Assembly (NCBI RefSeq): GCF_900141775.1
Contig: NZ_FSRI01000002.1
Coordinates: forward strand, 84,501 to 148,500
Length of the DNA stretch: 64,000 nt
Direction of reading: 5' to 3'
From: Salinivibrio sp. ES.052
GTDB lineage: Bacteria > Pseudomonadota > Gammaproteobacteria > Enterobacterales > Vibrionaceae
Every line of letters starts with the position of its first letter. Position 1 is the stretch's first letter. Both the position numbers and the translations under genes were made by a program. Below the pieces are notes generated by a model. It was not told the DNA's origin, searched no databases, and saw nothing but the letters and a program-made list of their open reading frames with translations. Below are positions 37,119 through 46,046 of this stretch, in pieces.

Positions 37119-37739
37119 ATGAAATCCACAGACCGCATTTTGGACACCATTAAACGTGAAGGAAGCGTAAGTGCAAAAGCCTTGGCTGACCAGCTAGGAA
37201 TGACCACCATGGGCGTGCGTCAGCATTTACAAAGCCTTGAGCGGGACGACTTGGTGGATTTTGAAGATCACCGCGCCAAAATCGGACGCCCAACACGCCA
37301 CTGGTCACTGACCGCCAACGGACACCGTCGGTTTGCTGACAGCCACAATGACTTATCCGTGACTCTCATCGATTCAGTACAGGAAGTGTTTGGCGATCAC
37401 GGTGTTGCCAAAGTCATCGCGCAACGTGAAGCCGCAACCTTTGCCCAATATCAAGCGGCGCTCAAAGATTGCGATAATTTAGAGGCTAAATTGCAAACCT
37501 TGACGTATCTTAGAGAGAGCGAGGGATATATGGCCGAGCTCCACCGGGACGGCGCCGACTATATTTTGATTGAGCATCACTGCCCTATCTGTCACGCAGC
37601 GAAAACCTGTCCGGCGCTATGCCGTTCTGAAATCCAGTTATTCCAACATCTACTGGGCGATCACTATCGGATTGAACGCGAAGAGCACATTGTGTCCGGA
37701 CAACATCGCTGCACATACCGCATTGGAGAAAAAACGTGA
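37119..37739 (+). CDS. SufR-like iron-sulfur winged-helix transcriptional regulator
   Basis: A 206-residue regulator with an N-terminal HTH (ILDTIKREGSVSAKALADQL, then MTTMGVRQHLQSLERDDLV) and a C-terminal cysteine region: Cys155, 158, 164, 168 and 198. The Cys155-X12-Cys168 spacing plus a distal Cys recalls SufR, a [4Fe-4S] repressor. It is directly upstream of fpr (9 bp), so it probably autoregulates and controls ferredoxin/flavodoxin reductase in response to cluster or redox status. An in-frame TTG at 37095 is a less likely start. Confidence 0.8.
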   Translation: MKSTDRILDTIKREGSVSAKALADQLGMTTMGVRQHLQSLERDDLVDFEDHRAKIGRPTRHWSLTANGHRRFADSHNDLSVTLIDSVQEVFGDHGVAKVIAQREAATFAQYQAALKDCDNLEAKLQTLTYLRESEGYMAELHRDGADYILIEHHCPICHAAKTCPALCRSEIQLFQHLLGDHYRIEREEHIVSGQHRCTYRIGEKT

Positions 37740-37748
37740 GGAGGTAAT

Positions 37749-38492
37749 ATGGCCACTTGGATCAAGGCTGACGTCGTGGAGAACCAACATTGGACGAAGG
37801 ATCTCTTCAGCCTGGTGTTATCCGCCCCTGTCGCGCCGTTTACGGCAGGTCAGTTCACAAAACTAGGCATGGAAATCGATGGAAAACTGATCCAGCGCGC
37901 CTATTCGTTTGTGAATCCTCCTCAGAATAGATATTTAGAAGTCTATGCCACGCGTGTTGCCGATGGCTTGATGTCACCCCGACTCCATGCACTCGAACCG
38001 GGCGATAATGTAATGATCACCCAAGATCCTGCCGGTTACTTTACCCTCGACGAAGTCCCACAAGGCCAACACCTGTGGATGTTTGCTACAGGGACGGCAA
38101 TCGGCCCTTACATCTCACTCATGGAACAAGGTGACGTCTGGTCGCGCTTTCGTAAAATTATCTTGGTCCATGCGGTGCGTTTTGCGGCTGATCTAACCTA
38201 TCAAGCTCGCATTAACGCGCTAGAAGAAAAATACCCTGACCAGTTGGTGATACAACCCTTCGTCAGCCGCGAACCAACAGCAGGCGCGTTATCAGGGCGA
38301 GTGACCCATGCACTCGAAGATGGGCTACTCGAACGTGTAGTTGGCTTACCTCTCACCCCAGAACATAGCCAAGTCATGTTGTGCGGTAACCCCGCGATGG
38401 TGAAAGAAGTAAAAAGCTTACTCGAAGGCAAAGGACTGAGTAAAAACTTACGCCGTAAGCCGGGAAATGTCACGACTGAGCACTATTGGTAA
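37749..38492 (+). CDS. fpr: ferredoxin/flavodoxin-NADP+ reductase
   Basis: A 247-residue FAD enzyme of bacterial FPR type. RAYSFVNPP binds FAD, FATGTAIGPYISLM is the NADPH phosphate region, and the protein ends KPGNVTTEHYW, the C-terminal aromatic tail seen in subclass I bacterial FPRs. It supplies electrons to flavodoxin or ferredoxin for Fe-S repair and oxidative stress. A strong GGAGG ribosome site precedes it; the upstream regulator gene ends 9 bp before. Confidence 0.96.
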   Translation: MATWIKADVVENQHWTKDLFSLVLSAPVAPFTAGQFTKLGMEIDGKLIQRAYSFVNPPQNRYLEVYATRVADGLMSPRLHALEPGDNVMITQDPAGYFTLDEVPQGQHLWMFATGTAIGPYISLMEQGDVWSRFRKIILVHAVRFAADLTYQARINALEEKYPDQLVIQPFVSREPTAGALSGRVTHALEDGLLERVVGLPLTPEHSQVMLCGNPAMVKEVKSLLEGKGLSKNLRRKPGNVTTEHYW

Positions 38493-38494
38493 AC

Positions 38495-38542
38495 ATGCTC
38501 CCTGCTTTTCTGGTATGCATACGGTAAAGCAGGGCATTTTTA
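38495..38542 (+). terminator. fpr terminator
   Basis: CCCTGCTTT pairs with AAAGCAGGG across an 18-nt loop that contains a palindrome (GTATGCATAC), followed by ATTTTTA. A perfect TTGACA (38543-38548) sits directly downstream, but no good -10 at standard spacing is visible. Confidence 0.7.
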
Positions 38543-38729
38543 TTGACAATAATTAACCAAGAAAAGTGGTATTGATTCAGTTGATTGTTCGCCAGTGCGT
38601 CTGCATCTCCATTCAGCACGCCAATTTAGCCAGACAGCCTGAATTTGATCCCCCACACACTCCGACTCATAGTTAACTTAACGCTTTGGTAACACGGTCA
38701 GACGACCGACGGCGTGTAAGGAGTATGCT

Positions 38730-39077
38730 ATGAAGACCCTACCTTCTTTTGATGAGTTAGCAGCCTTGGCTCAGTCCGACCCTCATGCATTAGAAGCCCT
38801 CCGGCTGAAAATGAGCGAAGACGTGATTGCGAATGCCTCCCACGCCACCCAGCCGCAACTTCATGCCATGTTGAGCCATATCAATAGGATGATCGACCAT
38901 GGGAAAAATCCGTTGCACGTTAATATGATGCTATTCCAAGCACTCAGCCGCCAGTACTCGCGTTTTGCTATTGCGTTTACAAACCCAAATGCATTGCGCA
39001 GTCATCAGGCCGATGTCATGGATTTTAGAGTCGGACAAGCAGCCCGAGCGGCCTCCAATGTCACCGAACGCTCATAG
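38730..39077 (+). CDS. small DUF3135-like protein
   Basis: A 115-residue soluble, mostly helical protein beginning MKTLPSFDELAALAQSDPHA. It contains LHAMLSHINRMIDHGKNPLHVNMMLFQALSRQY, which I recall as the core of DUF3135 found in Vibrionaceae and Pseudomonas. The function is unknown. A GTAAGGAGTATGCT ribosome site precedes the ATG. It is convergent with the tautomerase gene, with a 19-bp gap. Confidence 0.75.
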   Translation: MKTLPSFDELAALAQSDPHALEALRLKMSEDVIANASHATQPQLHAMLSHINRMIDHGKNPLHVNMMLFQALSRQYSRFAIAFTNPNALRSHQADVMDFRVGQAARAASNVTERS

Positions 39078-39096
39078 ACAAAACTGGCGCAACGAA

Positions 39097-39459
39097 TTAC
39101 ATCGCTTGGTTTGAACCAACCCACTTGCGATAACTGTTGGTATCCATGTCTCGTATTTCGACCGTTAGGCTGCTCACATGGCCCGCATGCTCGCGCAATG
39201 GCTGGGTCAGTGCGTCACTGATATATTGTTTCTGTTGGTCACTGCGTCCGGCAAGTAACCTAAATTCTACATGAACAAACTCACCACGATCCGATTGGGC
39301 ACCAACACGCCAAACCCCACAGGACACTGCACGCGATTTTAGTGCTTCTGGATCAAAACAGTCTGTTGCGATGGCGGCTCGATGGAGATCGTCCACCAGC
39401 TGATCGATGTTAACCCGCTCAGCCAACGCTTCGGTGTATTCCATCACCAAATGGGGCAT
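39097..39459 (-). CDS. 5-carboxymethyl-2-hydroxymuconate delta-isomerase family protein (HpcD-like tautomerase)
   Basis: A 120-residue tautomerase-superfamily protein starting [16 protein letters not shown]; after Met removal Pro1 would be the catalytic base. GGAG lies seven bases before this ATG, which settles the start against in-frame codons up to 39630. No homoprotocatechuate-degradation genes are nearby, so the substrate is unknown. Divergent from tpiA. Confidence 0.82.
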   Translation of the reverse strand: MPHLVMEYTEALAERVNIDQLVDDLHRAAIATDCFDPEALKSRAVSCGVWRVGAQSDRGEFVHVEFRLLAGRSDQQKQYISDALTQPLREHAGHVSSLTVEIRDMDTNSYRKWVGSNQAM

Positions 39460-39722
39460 ACTTTCACTCCGTTGAAAACATAAACCGATATCGTGCCGGA
39501 ATATGGCGTTCATCACGAGTGTTCCTGTCACACTTTTTGCGCCCGTCTCGGTCTCATTATGATGAAAATTTACTACGTGAAGGTTCCCTTTTAAACGTAA
39601 AACGGGTAAAAACGAAGGCATTCTCGCCATTCTATGATTTTAAACAGAGAAGGCCGCGCTACAATAGACTACCTTCTTTACATCTTTTGACTTCAAATCA
39701 ACTAAACCGCGGAGGAATTCCT

Positions 39723-40490
39723 ATGCGCCGTCCATTGGTAATGGGTAACTGGAAACTCAATGGCAGCAAAGCCATGGTCACTGAACTACTTAACGGCCTG
39801 AACGCTGAACTCAAAAGCGTTGAAGGTGTAGACGTGGCTGTCGCGCCACCAGCCATGTACCTGGCACAAGCCGAGCAACTTCTGGCAGACAGCGCCATTA
39901 AGCTTGGTGCGCAAAACGTCGACACACACAACAGCGGCGCATTCACCGGTGATATCTCTGCAGAGATGCTGAAAGACTTTGGTGCGACCCATATTATTAT
40001 CGGTCACTCAGAGCGTCGTGAATATCACCAAGAGTCTGACGAGTTTGTGGCGAAGAAATTTGCCTTCTTGAAAGAAAATGGCCTGACCCCTGTGCTATGT
40101 ATCGGTGAATCAGACGCGCAAAACGAAGCAGGCGAAACCCTGGCGGTTTGTTCACGCCAGCTAGATGCGGTGATCCAATCACAAGGCGTTGAAGCACTCG
40201 AAGGCGCCATTATCGCCTATGAACCTATCTGGGCCATCGGCACCGGTAAAGCAGCAACGGCTCAGCAAGCGCAAGATATCCATGCAGCGATTCGCAAGCA
40301 CATTGCGTCGTACAGCGAAGACGTAGCAAGCAAGGTCGTGATCCAGTACGGCGGCTCTGTAAAAGCAGGTAACGCGGCAGAGCTATTCGCCATGCCTGAC
40401 ATCGACGGTGCGCTAGTCGGCGGTGCCGCGCTTGATGCAGCCGGCTTCGCAGCCATTGCTAAAGCCGCTGCAGAAGCGAAACAAGTTTAA
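39723..40490 (+). CDS. tpiA: triosephosphate isomerase
   Basis: A 255-residue TIM barrel that interconverts DHAP and glyceraldehyde-3-phosphate. MGNWKLNG holds the Asn/Lys pair, IIGHSERR the electrophilic His, [14 protein letters not shown] the catalytic Glu and flexible loop 6, and YGGSVKAGN and LVGGAALDA bind phosphate. E. coli TpiA has 255 residues. The GCGGAGGAATTCCT ribosome site fixes the ATG at 39723; the frame is open far upstream. Confidence 0.98.
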   Translation: MRRPLVMGNWKLNGSKAMVTELLNGLNAELKSVEGVDVAVAPPAMYLAQAEQLLADSAIKLGAQNVDTHNSGAFTGDISAEMLKDFGATHIIIGHSERREYHQESDEFVAKKFAFLKENGLTPVLCIGESDAQNEAGETLAVCSRQLDAVIQSQGVEALEGAIIAYEPIWAIGTGKAATAQQAQDIHAAIRKHIASYSEDVASKVVIQYGGSVKAGNAAELFAMPDIDGALVGGAALDAAGFAAIAKAAAEAKQV

Positions 40491-40520
40491 TCGATTGAAA
40501 AAGCTAATTGGCTAATAAGA

Positions 40521-40555
40521 AAACGCCCCCTCAGCCTAGCGAGGGGGCGTTTTTT
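40521..40555 (+). terminator. tpiA terminator
   Basis: Stem AAACGCCCCCTC / GAGGGGGCGTTT with an 8-nt loop and T tail, between the convergent tpiA and trmL. Confidence 0.94.
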
Positions 40556-40576
40556 GTTCTGCCTGTCGGGTTTTTA

Positions 40577-41038
40577 TTAAGCGCCCTCAAACCCTAATTG
40601 ACGCCAAGCTTCATAACCAATAATGGCCACCGCATTGGATAAATTAAGGCTGCGCGCATTGGGTTGCATCGGAATACGTAGACGTTGCGCGTCCGGTAAC
40701 GCCTGGATCACATCGTGAGGCAACCCCCGTGTCTCAGGCCCGAATAACAGTACGTCCCCAGGCCTAAACTCGGCATCTGTATGAAACTGACTCGCTTTGG
40801 TCGTGCAAGCAAAAATGCGACGTCCCGCCATCGCATCGACAAATGCAGCATAATCCGCATGACGCGTGACCCGCGCTAGATCATGATAATCCAACCCCGC
40901 TCGGCGCACTTTTTTCTCTTCTAAGTCGAAGCCCAGTGGTTCAATCAAGTGCAAATTGGCACCACAGTTGGCACATAATCGAATAATATTGCCCGTATTA
41001 GGCGCAATTTCTGGTTCATAGAGCGCAATGTCAAACAT
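40577..41038 (-). CDS. trmL: tRNA (cytidine/uridine-2'-O)-methyltransferase TrmL
   Basis: A 153-residue SPOUT methyltransferase that modifies the wobble base of tRNA-Leu. [30 protein letters not shown] is motif 1, [11 protein letters not shown] motif 2 and [22 protein letters not shown] motif 3, forming the trefoil knot that binds AdoMet. E. coli TrmL has 157 residues. Transcribed toward tpiA. Confidence 0.96.
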   Translation of the reverse strand: MFDIALYEPEIAPNTGNIIRLCANCGANLHLIEPLGFDLEEKKVRRAGLDYHDLARVTRHADYAAFVDAMAGRRIFACTTKASQFHTDAEFRPGDVLLFGPETRGLPHDVIQALPDAQRLRIPMQPNARSLNLSNAVAIIGYEAWRQLGFEGA

Positions 41039-41100
41039 GGTCAGTTACCACAGTGATAATCAGGCGCTTATTGTCGCAACCGCGGGAACCCAGCGCAATA

Positions 41101-42507
41101 TTAACTGATCGGCCAACGGAGGGTGACGACCAACCCACCTGTCGGTCGATTTTGTGCCACGACCTGTCCACCATGTTGCTGAACCGCTTGAGCGGTGATC
41201 GCGAGCCCTAACCCTGTCCCTCCTGACTGCCGATCTCGAGCAGCAGAAACACGATAGAAAGGGCGAAAAATATCCACTAACATCGACTCAGGTACACCCG
41301 GGCCATCATCGCACACGCAGATCAAGAGCATGTTGCTGTCAGTCTGAACGTCAATCACGATGTGCGCGTCAGCGTAACGGATTGCATTACGCAGCACGTT
41401 GTCTAAGGCGCTGCAGGCCAACCGCACATTCACGCTCAGCATTGCGGATGGCCATGTGTTGACTGTTACCTGCTTCCCCTGCTGGTTAGCTTCAAAGCAC
41501 GCGTCATCAACCACCGGCTGCCACAGTGACTCGGCGCTAACAGACGCCCGTTCAAGCTGTCCTTGTGCTTGCAGTTTGGATAAAGTGAGAAGCTCTGCAA
41601 TTAAGGCTTCAAGCTGACTCGCTTCACGTTCTATCCTGGCCAAGGTGTCACTCTGCCCTAACTCTCGCTCAGCCAATGCCCTCGCCATCTGTAAACGCGT
41701 TAATGGCGATCGTAATTCATGAGAAATATCGGACACCAATTGCTGCTGTCCCGTCACCATTTGATTCACGGCACGGATCATATGGTTGAACCCCTTCCCT
41801 GCTTCACTAAACTCACGCGGTCCGCGTTCTAACTCTGGATCGGTCACCAACTCACCACTAGCAACCCGGCGACTGGCAGCCTCAAACCGGCGCGCGGGAC
41901 GTGTCAGAGTATGCGCTAACCACAATAACAGGGGCGTACTGACCAGCATGGTGACAATCAACAAATGCTGTGGTTTTTCTAATATTTTCAGTACAAAAGG
42001 AAGCCTAGGCTGCCAACGCCGAGCATGATAAAGAGCACCTTGCTCCTTCTCGGTCATCACTGGAAACGGACCGGCGAGCATGGTTCGACGCACTAAACGT
42101 TGCATCGGCTTGTCAGCTTCAGTGGTTTGGGACATAAAGCGACGTAACTCTGAGGGAAAATCATCGAGCCGGGCCGCCTTTGGCACCCAGTAAAGCGTGT
42201 TCTTTCCACGGTTATGGCGGTGACCGCGATGTTGATTATGTCGAGCTACTACGGTCGCAATCGGAATATCTCGTGCCGCGGCGATGGCGACTAATGGGTT
42301 TAACTGGTCGGTAATGTGCGCTTGTTCTGAGATAGGCACGGGATGCAGTGAGCGAGGGTCACCACGCTGGGCCCAGATCACGGCGGCCAAAACCAGCAAT
42401 AAGGTGAGCCAGAAAATCACAAAAACACGTCCATACAAACGGCTAAAAAAAGGGAAGCGAGACATGGCTTGCCAAATACGCTGACGACTGCGCCCTAGTC
42501 GACCCAT
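41101..42507 (-). CDS. cpxA: envelope stress sensor histidine kinase CpxA
   Basis: A 468-residue two-transmembrane histidine kinase: TM1 about residues 27-45, periplasmic sensor about 46-180, TM2 about 182-200, HAMP, the phosphoacceptor in SDISHELRSPLTRLQ, and an ATPase domain with LRNAIRYAD, CDDGPGVPE and GGTGLGLAI. The sensor domain has an unusual His cluster (His90, 93, 96, 98). I kept the ATG at 42507, which overlaps cpxR by 13 bases and has GAGGGAAGGGA upstream; the next Met (42465) has no ribosome site. Order cpxRA divergent from cpxP matches E. coli. Confidence 0.95.
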   Translation of the reverse strand: MGRLGRSRQRIWQAMSRFPFFSRLYGRVFVIFWLTLLLVLAAVIWAQRGDPRSLHPVPISEQAHITDQLNPLVAIAAARDIPIATVVARHNQHRGHRHNRGKNTLYWVPKAARLDDFPSELRRFMSQTTEADKPMQRLVRRTMLAGPFPVMTEKEQGALYHARRWQPRLPFVLKILEKPQHLLIVTMLVSTPLLLWLAHTLTRPARRFEAASRRVASGELVTDPELERGPREFSEAGKGFNHMIRAVNQMVTGQQQLVSDISHELRSPLTRLQMARALAERELGQSDTLARIEREASQLEALIAELLTLSKLQAQGQLERASVSAESLWQPVVDDACFEANQQGKQVTVNTWPSAMLSVNVRLACSALDNVLRNAIRYADAHIVIDVQTDSNMLLICVCDDGPGVPESMLVDIFRPFYRVSAARDRQSGGTGLGLAITAQAVQQHGGQVVAQNRPTGGLVVTLRWPIS

Positions 42508-43190
42508 AGATATCCCTTCCCTCGCAACGTTTTAATTCTGGGTTTTCCATCGAGACGCTCGGGTAACTTTTTACGTAAGTTAGAAATATGCACATCAACA
42601 GCACGATCAAAAGGCATCAGGCGTTTACCCAAAACGTGATCACTCAGGTGCGCTTTACTCACGACTTCTCCCGGGTGCGCCAATAAACACGCCAACATTT
42701 CTGTCTCCATCCCAGTAAGTTCAACGAGTTTATCTTGGCATAGCGTTTCCAGTCGCCGTGGATAGACGCAGACATCGTGATGCGCCAAGACAGGCTCTTC
42801 CTCTTGGGAAGGCGGCTCAGGATCCGGTAAACGCGTACGCCGCAAAATAGCCCGCATTCTGGCTAACAACTCCCGATCGCTAAATGGTTTGGCCAGGTAA
42901 TCATCCGCCCCAAGTTCGAGCCCCATCACCCGATCTACTTCCTCGCCACGCGCCGTTAACATCAGGATTGCCACATTCGAGGTAGCGCGCAGTTGGCGTA
43001 AGGTTTCCATACCATTAAGCACCGGCATCATGACATCGAGCAAAATAATATCTGGCGGTGACGCATTGGCCATCTCCAAACCCACTTGGCCGTTATCCGC
43101 ACAGCGCACCGAAAATCCCTCCAAGGACAGCAGTTCGCTCAGAAGGTCCGTTAACGCTGTGTCATCATCAATAATTAAAACCTGATGCAT
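42495..43190 (-). CDS. cpxR: envelope stress response regulator CpxR
   Basis: A 231-residue OmpR-family regulator. The receiver domain begins MHQVLIIDDDTALTDLL, with the phosphoacceptor Asp in DIILLDVMMP and the switch Lys in YLAKPF; the C-terminal winged helix contains RAVDVHISNLRKKL. The ATG at 43190 matches E. coli CpxR; upstream in-frame sequence to 43250 would enter the control region. Divergent from cpxP, with CpxR boxes between. Confidence 0.96.
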   Translation of the reverse strand: MHQVLIIDDDTALTDLLSELLSLEGFSVRCADNGQVGLEMANASPPDIILLDVMMPVLNGMETLRQLRATSNVAILMLTARGEEVDRVMGLELGADDYLAKPFSDRELLARMRAILRRTRLPDPEPPSQEEEPVLAHHDVCVYPRRLETLCQDKLVELTGMETEMLACLLAHPGEVVSKAHLSDHVLGKRLMPFDRAVDVHISNLRKKLPERLDGKPRIKTLRGKGYLWVD

Positions 43191-43267
43191 CGCCAGCCTA
43201 TGTCTCCACTTAAAATAACCTACCCTGTGGGCTCTTTTTATCACAGCCACGCATTACCATAAGTGAC

Positions 43268-43302
43268 TTTACCCATCTTTACATCGCATAACGTGACTTT
43301 AC
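43268..43302. promoter_or_regulatory. CpxR boxes between cpxR and cpxP
   Basis: TTTAC-N5-TTTAC (43268-43282) is a perfect CpxR box (GTAAA-N5-GTAAA on the other strand). A further TTTAC at 43298-43302 keeps the 10-bp phase with one step skipped (ATAAC at 43288). It predicts CpxR control of cpxP and autoregulation of cpxRA. Confidence 0.87.
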
Positions 43303-43352
43303 ATCCCCGTCGTTAAGCTAAAAGGGTACACACTCAATCACGGAGAGAAAGA

Positions 43353-43817
43353 ATGAAACGCTTAACCCTTGGCTTAGCAGCCGCGCTCATTGCGATTCCC
43401 GCCTTGGCTGCCCCGCATTTCGGTGGCGACTCCAACCGCGGGATCTGGCAGGATCTTGACTTAACGGCAGCACAACAATCACAACTCGACACCCTACGCG
43501 AAACCTATCGCGATCAGCGCCTCCAGGCGCGTGACGAATTCCGGCAGAAAATGGGGGCACTGCTGACTCAACCTGAATTTGATGAAGCGGCGGCCACCGA
43601 GCTATTCAATGCTATGCCACAACATGGCCGACAGATGAACGACCAAGGTATCGAGCGCGCTCGCCACATGCATGCCATGATGCAAGTGTTGACGCCAGAG
43701 CAGCAAGAAACCTTTTTAGATAAGATGCATGACCAACGCCAACACGGCAGCTGGAATAAAGAAACAGGCAAGCGCGGCCAAGGTCACCATGATCGCCGTG
43801 GCAATTGTTCACGATAA
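43353..43817 (+). CDS. cpxP: periplasmic CpxP/Spy-family adaptor
   Basis: A 154-residue protein with a signal peptide (MKRLTLGLAAALIAIPALA, cut before APHF) and two LTxxQ-type motifs (LTAAQQ near residue 38, LTPEQQ near residue 114), the signature of CpxP/Spy chaperones. CpxP damps CpxA and delivers misfolded proteins to DegP. The C terminus is His-, Gln- and Arg-rich (GQGHHDRRGNCSR). GGAGAG precedes the ATG. It is divergent from cpxRA and controlled by the CpxR boxes. Confidence 0.92.
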   Translation: MKRLTLGLAAALIAIPALAAPHFGGDSNRGIWQDLDLTAAQQSQLDTLRETYRDQRLQARDEFRQKMGALLTQPEFDEAAATELFNAMPQHGRQMNDQGIERARHMHAMMQVLTPEQQETFLDKMHDQRQHGSWNKETGKRGQGHHDRRGNCSR

Positions 43818-43860
43818 ATCTGCGCCGAGTCATACGCATACCGTAAACAACCTATATACT

Positions 43861-43891
43861 AAGGGCTGCGTTTAATGACACAGCCCCTTTT
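43861..43891 (+). terminator. hairpin/terminator between cpxP and fieF
   Basis: GGGCTG / CAGCCC with a 12-nt loop is followed by CTTTT, ending at the base before the fieF ATG. It is a likely cpxP terminator. It leaves fieF without a normal ribosome site, so it could also affect fieF expression. Confidence 0.6.
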
Positions 43892-44782
43892 ATGAAAAAA
43901 CAGTATGCTTTTTGGGTCGAAGCCGCAGCGTGGGCAGCGACTGCGGTAGCCACCACCTTACTGCTCGCCAAACTGATCGCATGGTGGCTGACGGGCTCAG
44001 TCAGTGTTCTTGCCTCGTTTGTCGACTCCCTGCTCGATTTACTTGCCTCGTTAACCAACTTGGTGGTCGTGCGCTACGCAGTCCAACCCGCCGACAATGA
44101 GCACAGTTTCGGTCATGGCAAAGCAGAATCCCTTGCCGCACTCGCACAATCGACATTTATCGTCGGCTCTGCTTCTTTTTTACTTCTCAGCGGCCTTGAA
44201 CGTTTGTTCAAGCCAATGCCGATTGCATCACCAGAACTTGGTGTTGCCGTCAGCCTAGGGGCTACGGTCGTCACGTTCGGGTTAGTACTATTCCAAAAAT
44301 GGGTGATCCGGAAAACCGCCAGTCCCGCCATTGCGGCTGATGCCCTTCACTATCAATCTGATTTATTGATGAACATCGCTATTGTCGTGGCACTGGTGCT
44401 AAGTTGGTATGGCTGGGTTCACGCTGATGCTTGGTTTGCGATCGGCATCAGTGTATTCATCTTATCCCAGGCAATAAAAATGGCTTACGAGGCGATTCAA
44501 TCACTGCTCGATAGGCAGTTACCGCTTGAAGAGCAAGAAAAAATTGCCGTCCTCTCTAGTTCAGTGGTGGGTGTTCATGGCATTCACCAATTACGAACAC
44601 GCCAAGCGGGCATGACCAAATTTATCCAACTGCACATAGAGCTTGAAGACGAGCTACCCTTAGTGGATGCACATACCATTGCCGATGAGGTAGAAGATAG
44701 GCTGTTGGTCGCCTTTCCTGGCGCCGATGTCATGATTCATCAAGATCCGAAATCCGTGGTAGCACGAGAAGCAAAGGCGTGA
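43892..44782 (+). CDS. fieF: cation diffusion facilitator FieF (ferrous iron/zinc efflux)
   Basis: A 296-residue CDF transporter with six membrane segments that exports Fe(II)/Zn(II) by proton antiport. [14 protein letters not shown] carries the TM2 Asp pair, [10 protein letters not shown] the TM2-TM3 site, [14 protein letters not shown] the TM5 HxxxD site, and the C-terminal cytoplasmic metallochaperone-like domain has [12 protein letters not shown] and [10 protein letters not shown]. coli FieF has 300 residues and the same neighbours, cpxP and pfkA. No clear ribosome site precedes the ATG. Confidence 0.95.
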   Translation: MKKQYAFWVEAAAWAATAVATTLLLAKLIAWWLTGSVSVLASFVDSLLDLLASLTNLVVVRYAVQPADNEHSFGHGKAESLAALAQSTFIVGSASFLLLSGLERLFKPMPIASPELGVAVSLGATVVTFGLVLFQKWVIRKTASPAIAADALHYQSDLLMNIAIVVALVLSWYGWVHADAWFAIGISVFILSQAIKMAYEAIQSLLDRQLPLEEQEKIAVLSSSVVGVHGIHQLRTRQAGMTKFIQLHIELEDELPLVDAHTIADEVEDRLLVAFPGADVMIHQDPKSVVAREAKA

Positions 44783-44842
44783 TGAATGACATGAACAAAA
44801 GCTCGTCGGTCTGACATGTATCAACTTTTTTACTACAGCAAT

Positions 44843-44857
44843 TGTAATACTATTACA
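44843..44857 (+). promoter_or_regulatory. HexR-like palindrome upstream of pfkA
   Basis: TGTAATACTATTACA is a perfect TGTAAT-N3-ATTACA palindrome. This equals the HexR operator architecture described for Shewanella and Vibrio. It overlaps a possible -10 (TAATAC) and lies 111 bp before the pfkA ATG. Confidence 0.62.
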
Positions 44858-44968
44858 GAAGTAGGAAAATTACAGTTTAAGCAATCGTCATTGCGGGTTC
44901 ACTGGGGCAAGCAGGTTGCCATTACCGCAATCGGCACGAAATAAGTGACGAAGAGTCAGAGGGTAACC

Positions 44969-45931
44969 ATGGTTAGAAAAATTGGTGTTTTGACCAGTGG
45001 CGGTGATGCGCCAGGTATGAACGCAGCCATTCGCGGCGTTGTTCGCAGCGCATTAAGCGAAGGCTTAGAAGTGTATGGTATTTATGACGGTTTTCTTGGC
45101 CTACACCAAAACCGTATCGAACGTCTCAATCGTACAAGCGTCTCTGACGTGATTAACCGCGGTGGCACATTTCTAGGTTCAGCCCGCTTCCCCGAATTTG
45201 CTGACGAAAAAGTCCGTGAGCAAGCGATCCAAAACTTAAAGATGCACGGCATTGATGCGCTCGTCGTGATTGGTGGTGACGGTTCATTCATGGGCGCAAA
45301 AAAACTGACCGAGATGGGCTATCCATGTATTGGTCTACCAGGGACCATTGATAATGACGTCGCCGGTACTGACTATACTATCGGCTATATGACGGCGTTG
45401 AACACGGTGATCGATGCTATCGACCGTTTACGTGATACCTCGTCGTCGCACCAGCGGATCTCGATTGTCGAAGTCATGGGTCGCCACTGTGGTGATTTAA
45501 CCTTAATGGCATCGATTGCCGGTGGTTGTGAGTACATCATCACCCCAGAGATCGGTTTAGATAAAGACAAGCTGCTGGCCAAAGTCAAAGAAGGCATCTA
45601 CAAAGGTAAAAAGCACGCGATCATCGCGATTACGGAGCTGATGACCGATGCCAATGAGCTGGCGAAGTTCATCGAGACCGAAACCGGTCGCGAAACGCGC
45701 GCAACCATCTTAGGCCATATCCAACGCGGTGGTCAGCCTGGTGCCTTCGACCGTATTTTGGCTTCACGCATGGGTGCTTATGCCGTCGACCTGCTGCAAA
45801 ACGGTGAAGGTGGTCGTTGTGTGGGGATTCAGGATGACAAAATGGTGCACCACGACATCATTGATGCGATTGAAAATATGAAGCGTCCATTCCGCGACGA
45901 CTTGTACGAAGTCGCAGAAAAGCTCTTCTAA
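44969..45931 (+). CDS. pfkA: 6-phosphofructokinase I
   Basis: A 320-residue ATP-dependent PFK, the committed step of glycolysis. [20 protein letters not shown] is the ATP loop, GGDGSFMGA and [17 protein letters not shown] hold the catalytic Asp and substrate residues, and [12 protein letters not shown] binds F6P. The length equals E. coli PfkA, with allosteric ADP/PEP site residues present in the same region. The ATG at 44969 follows AGAGGGTAACC; an upstream GTG adds eight residues. Confidence 0.98.
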   Translation: MVRKIGVLTSGGDAPGMNAAIRGVVRSALSEGLEVYGIYDGFLGLHQNRIERLNRTSVSDVINRGGTFLGSARFPEFADEKVREQAIQNLKMHGIDALVVIGGDGSFMGAKKLTEMGYPCIGLPGTIDNDVAGTDYTIGYMTALNTVIDAIDRLRDTSSSHQRISIVEVMGRHCGDLTLMASIAGGCEYIITPEIGLDKDKLLAKVKEGIYKGKKHAIIAITELMTDANELAKFIETETGRETRATILGHIQRGGQPGAFDRILASRMGAYAVDLLQNGEGGRCVGIQDDKMVHHDIIDAIENMKRPFRDDLYEVAEKLF

Positions 45932-45955
45932 TTATCCGGCCAATATACCCATAAT

Positions 45956-45983
45956 AAAACGGAGCCCTTTGGCTCCGTTTTTT
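45956..45983 (+). terminator. pfkA terminator
   Basis: Stem AAAACGGAGCC / GGCTCCGTTTT with CTTT loop and a T tail, 25 bp after pfkA; the A run on the left could also serve convergent cysE. Confidence 0.94.
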
Positions 45984-46046
45984 GTGTTGTCGCATCACTT
46001 GGCGCAAGCGGTGATCGCATGACGGTCTCTTAGAAAGCGTTCTCGC

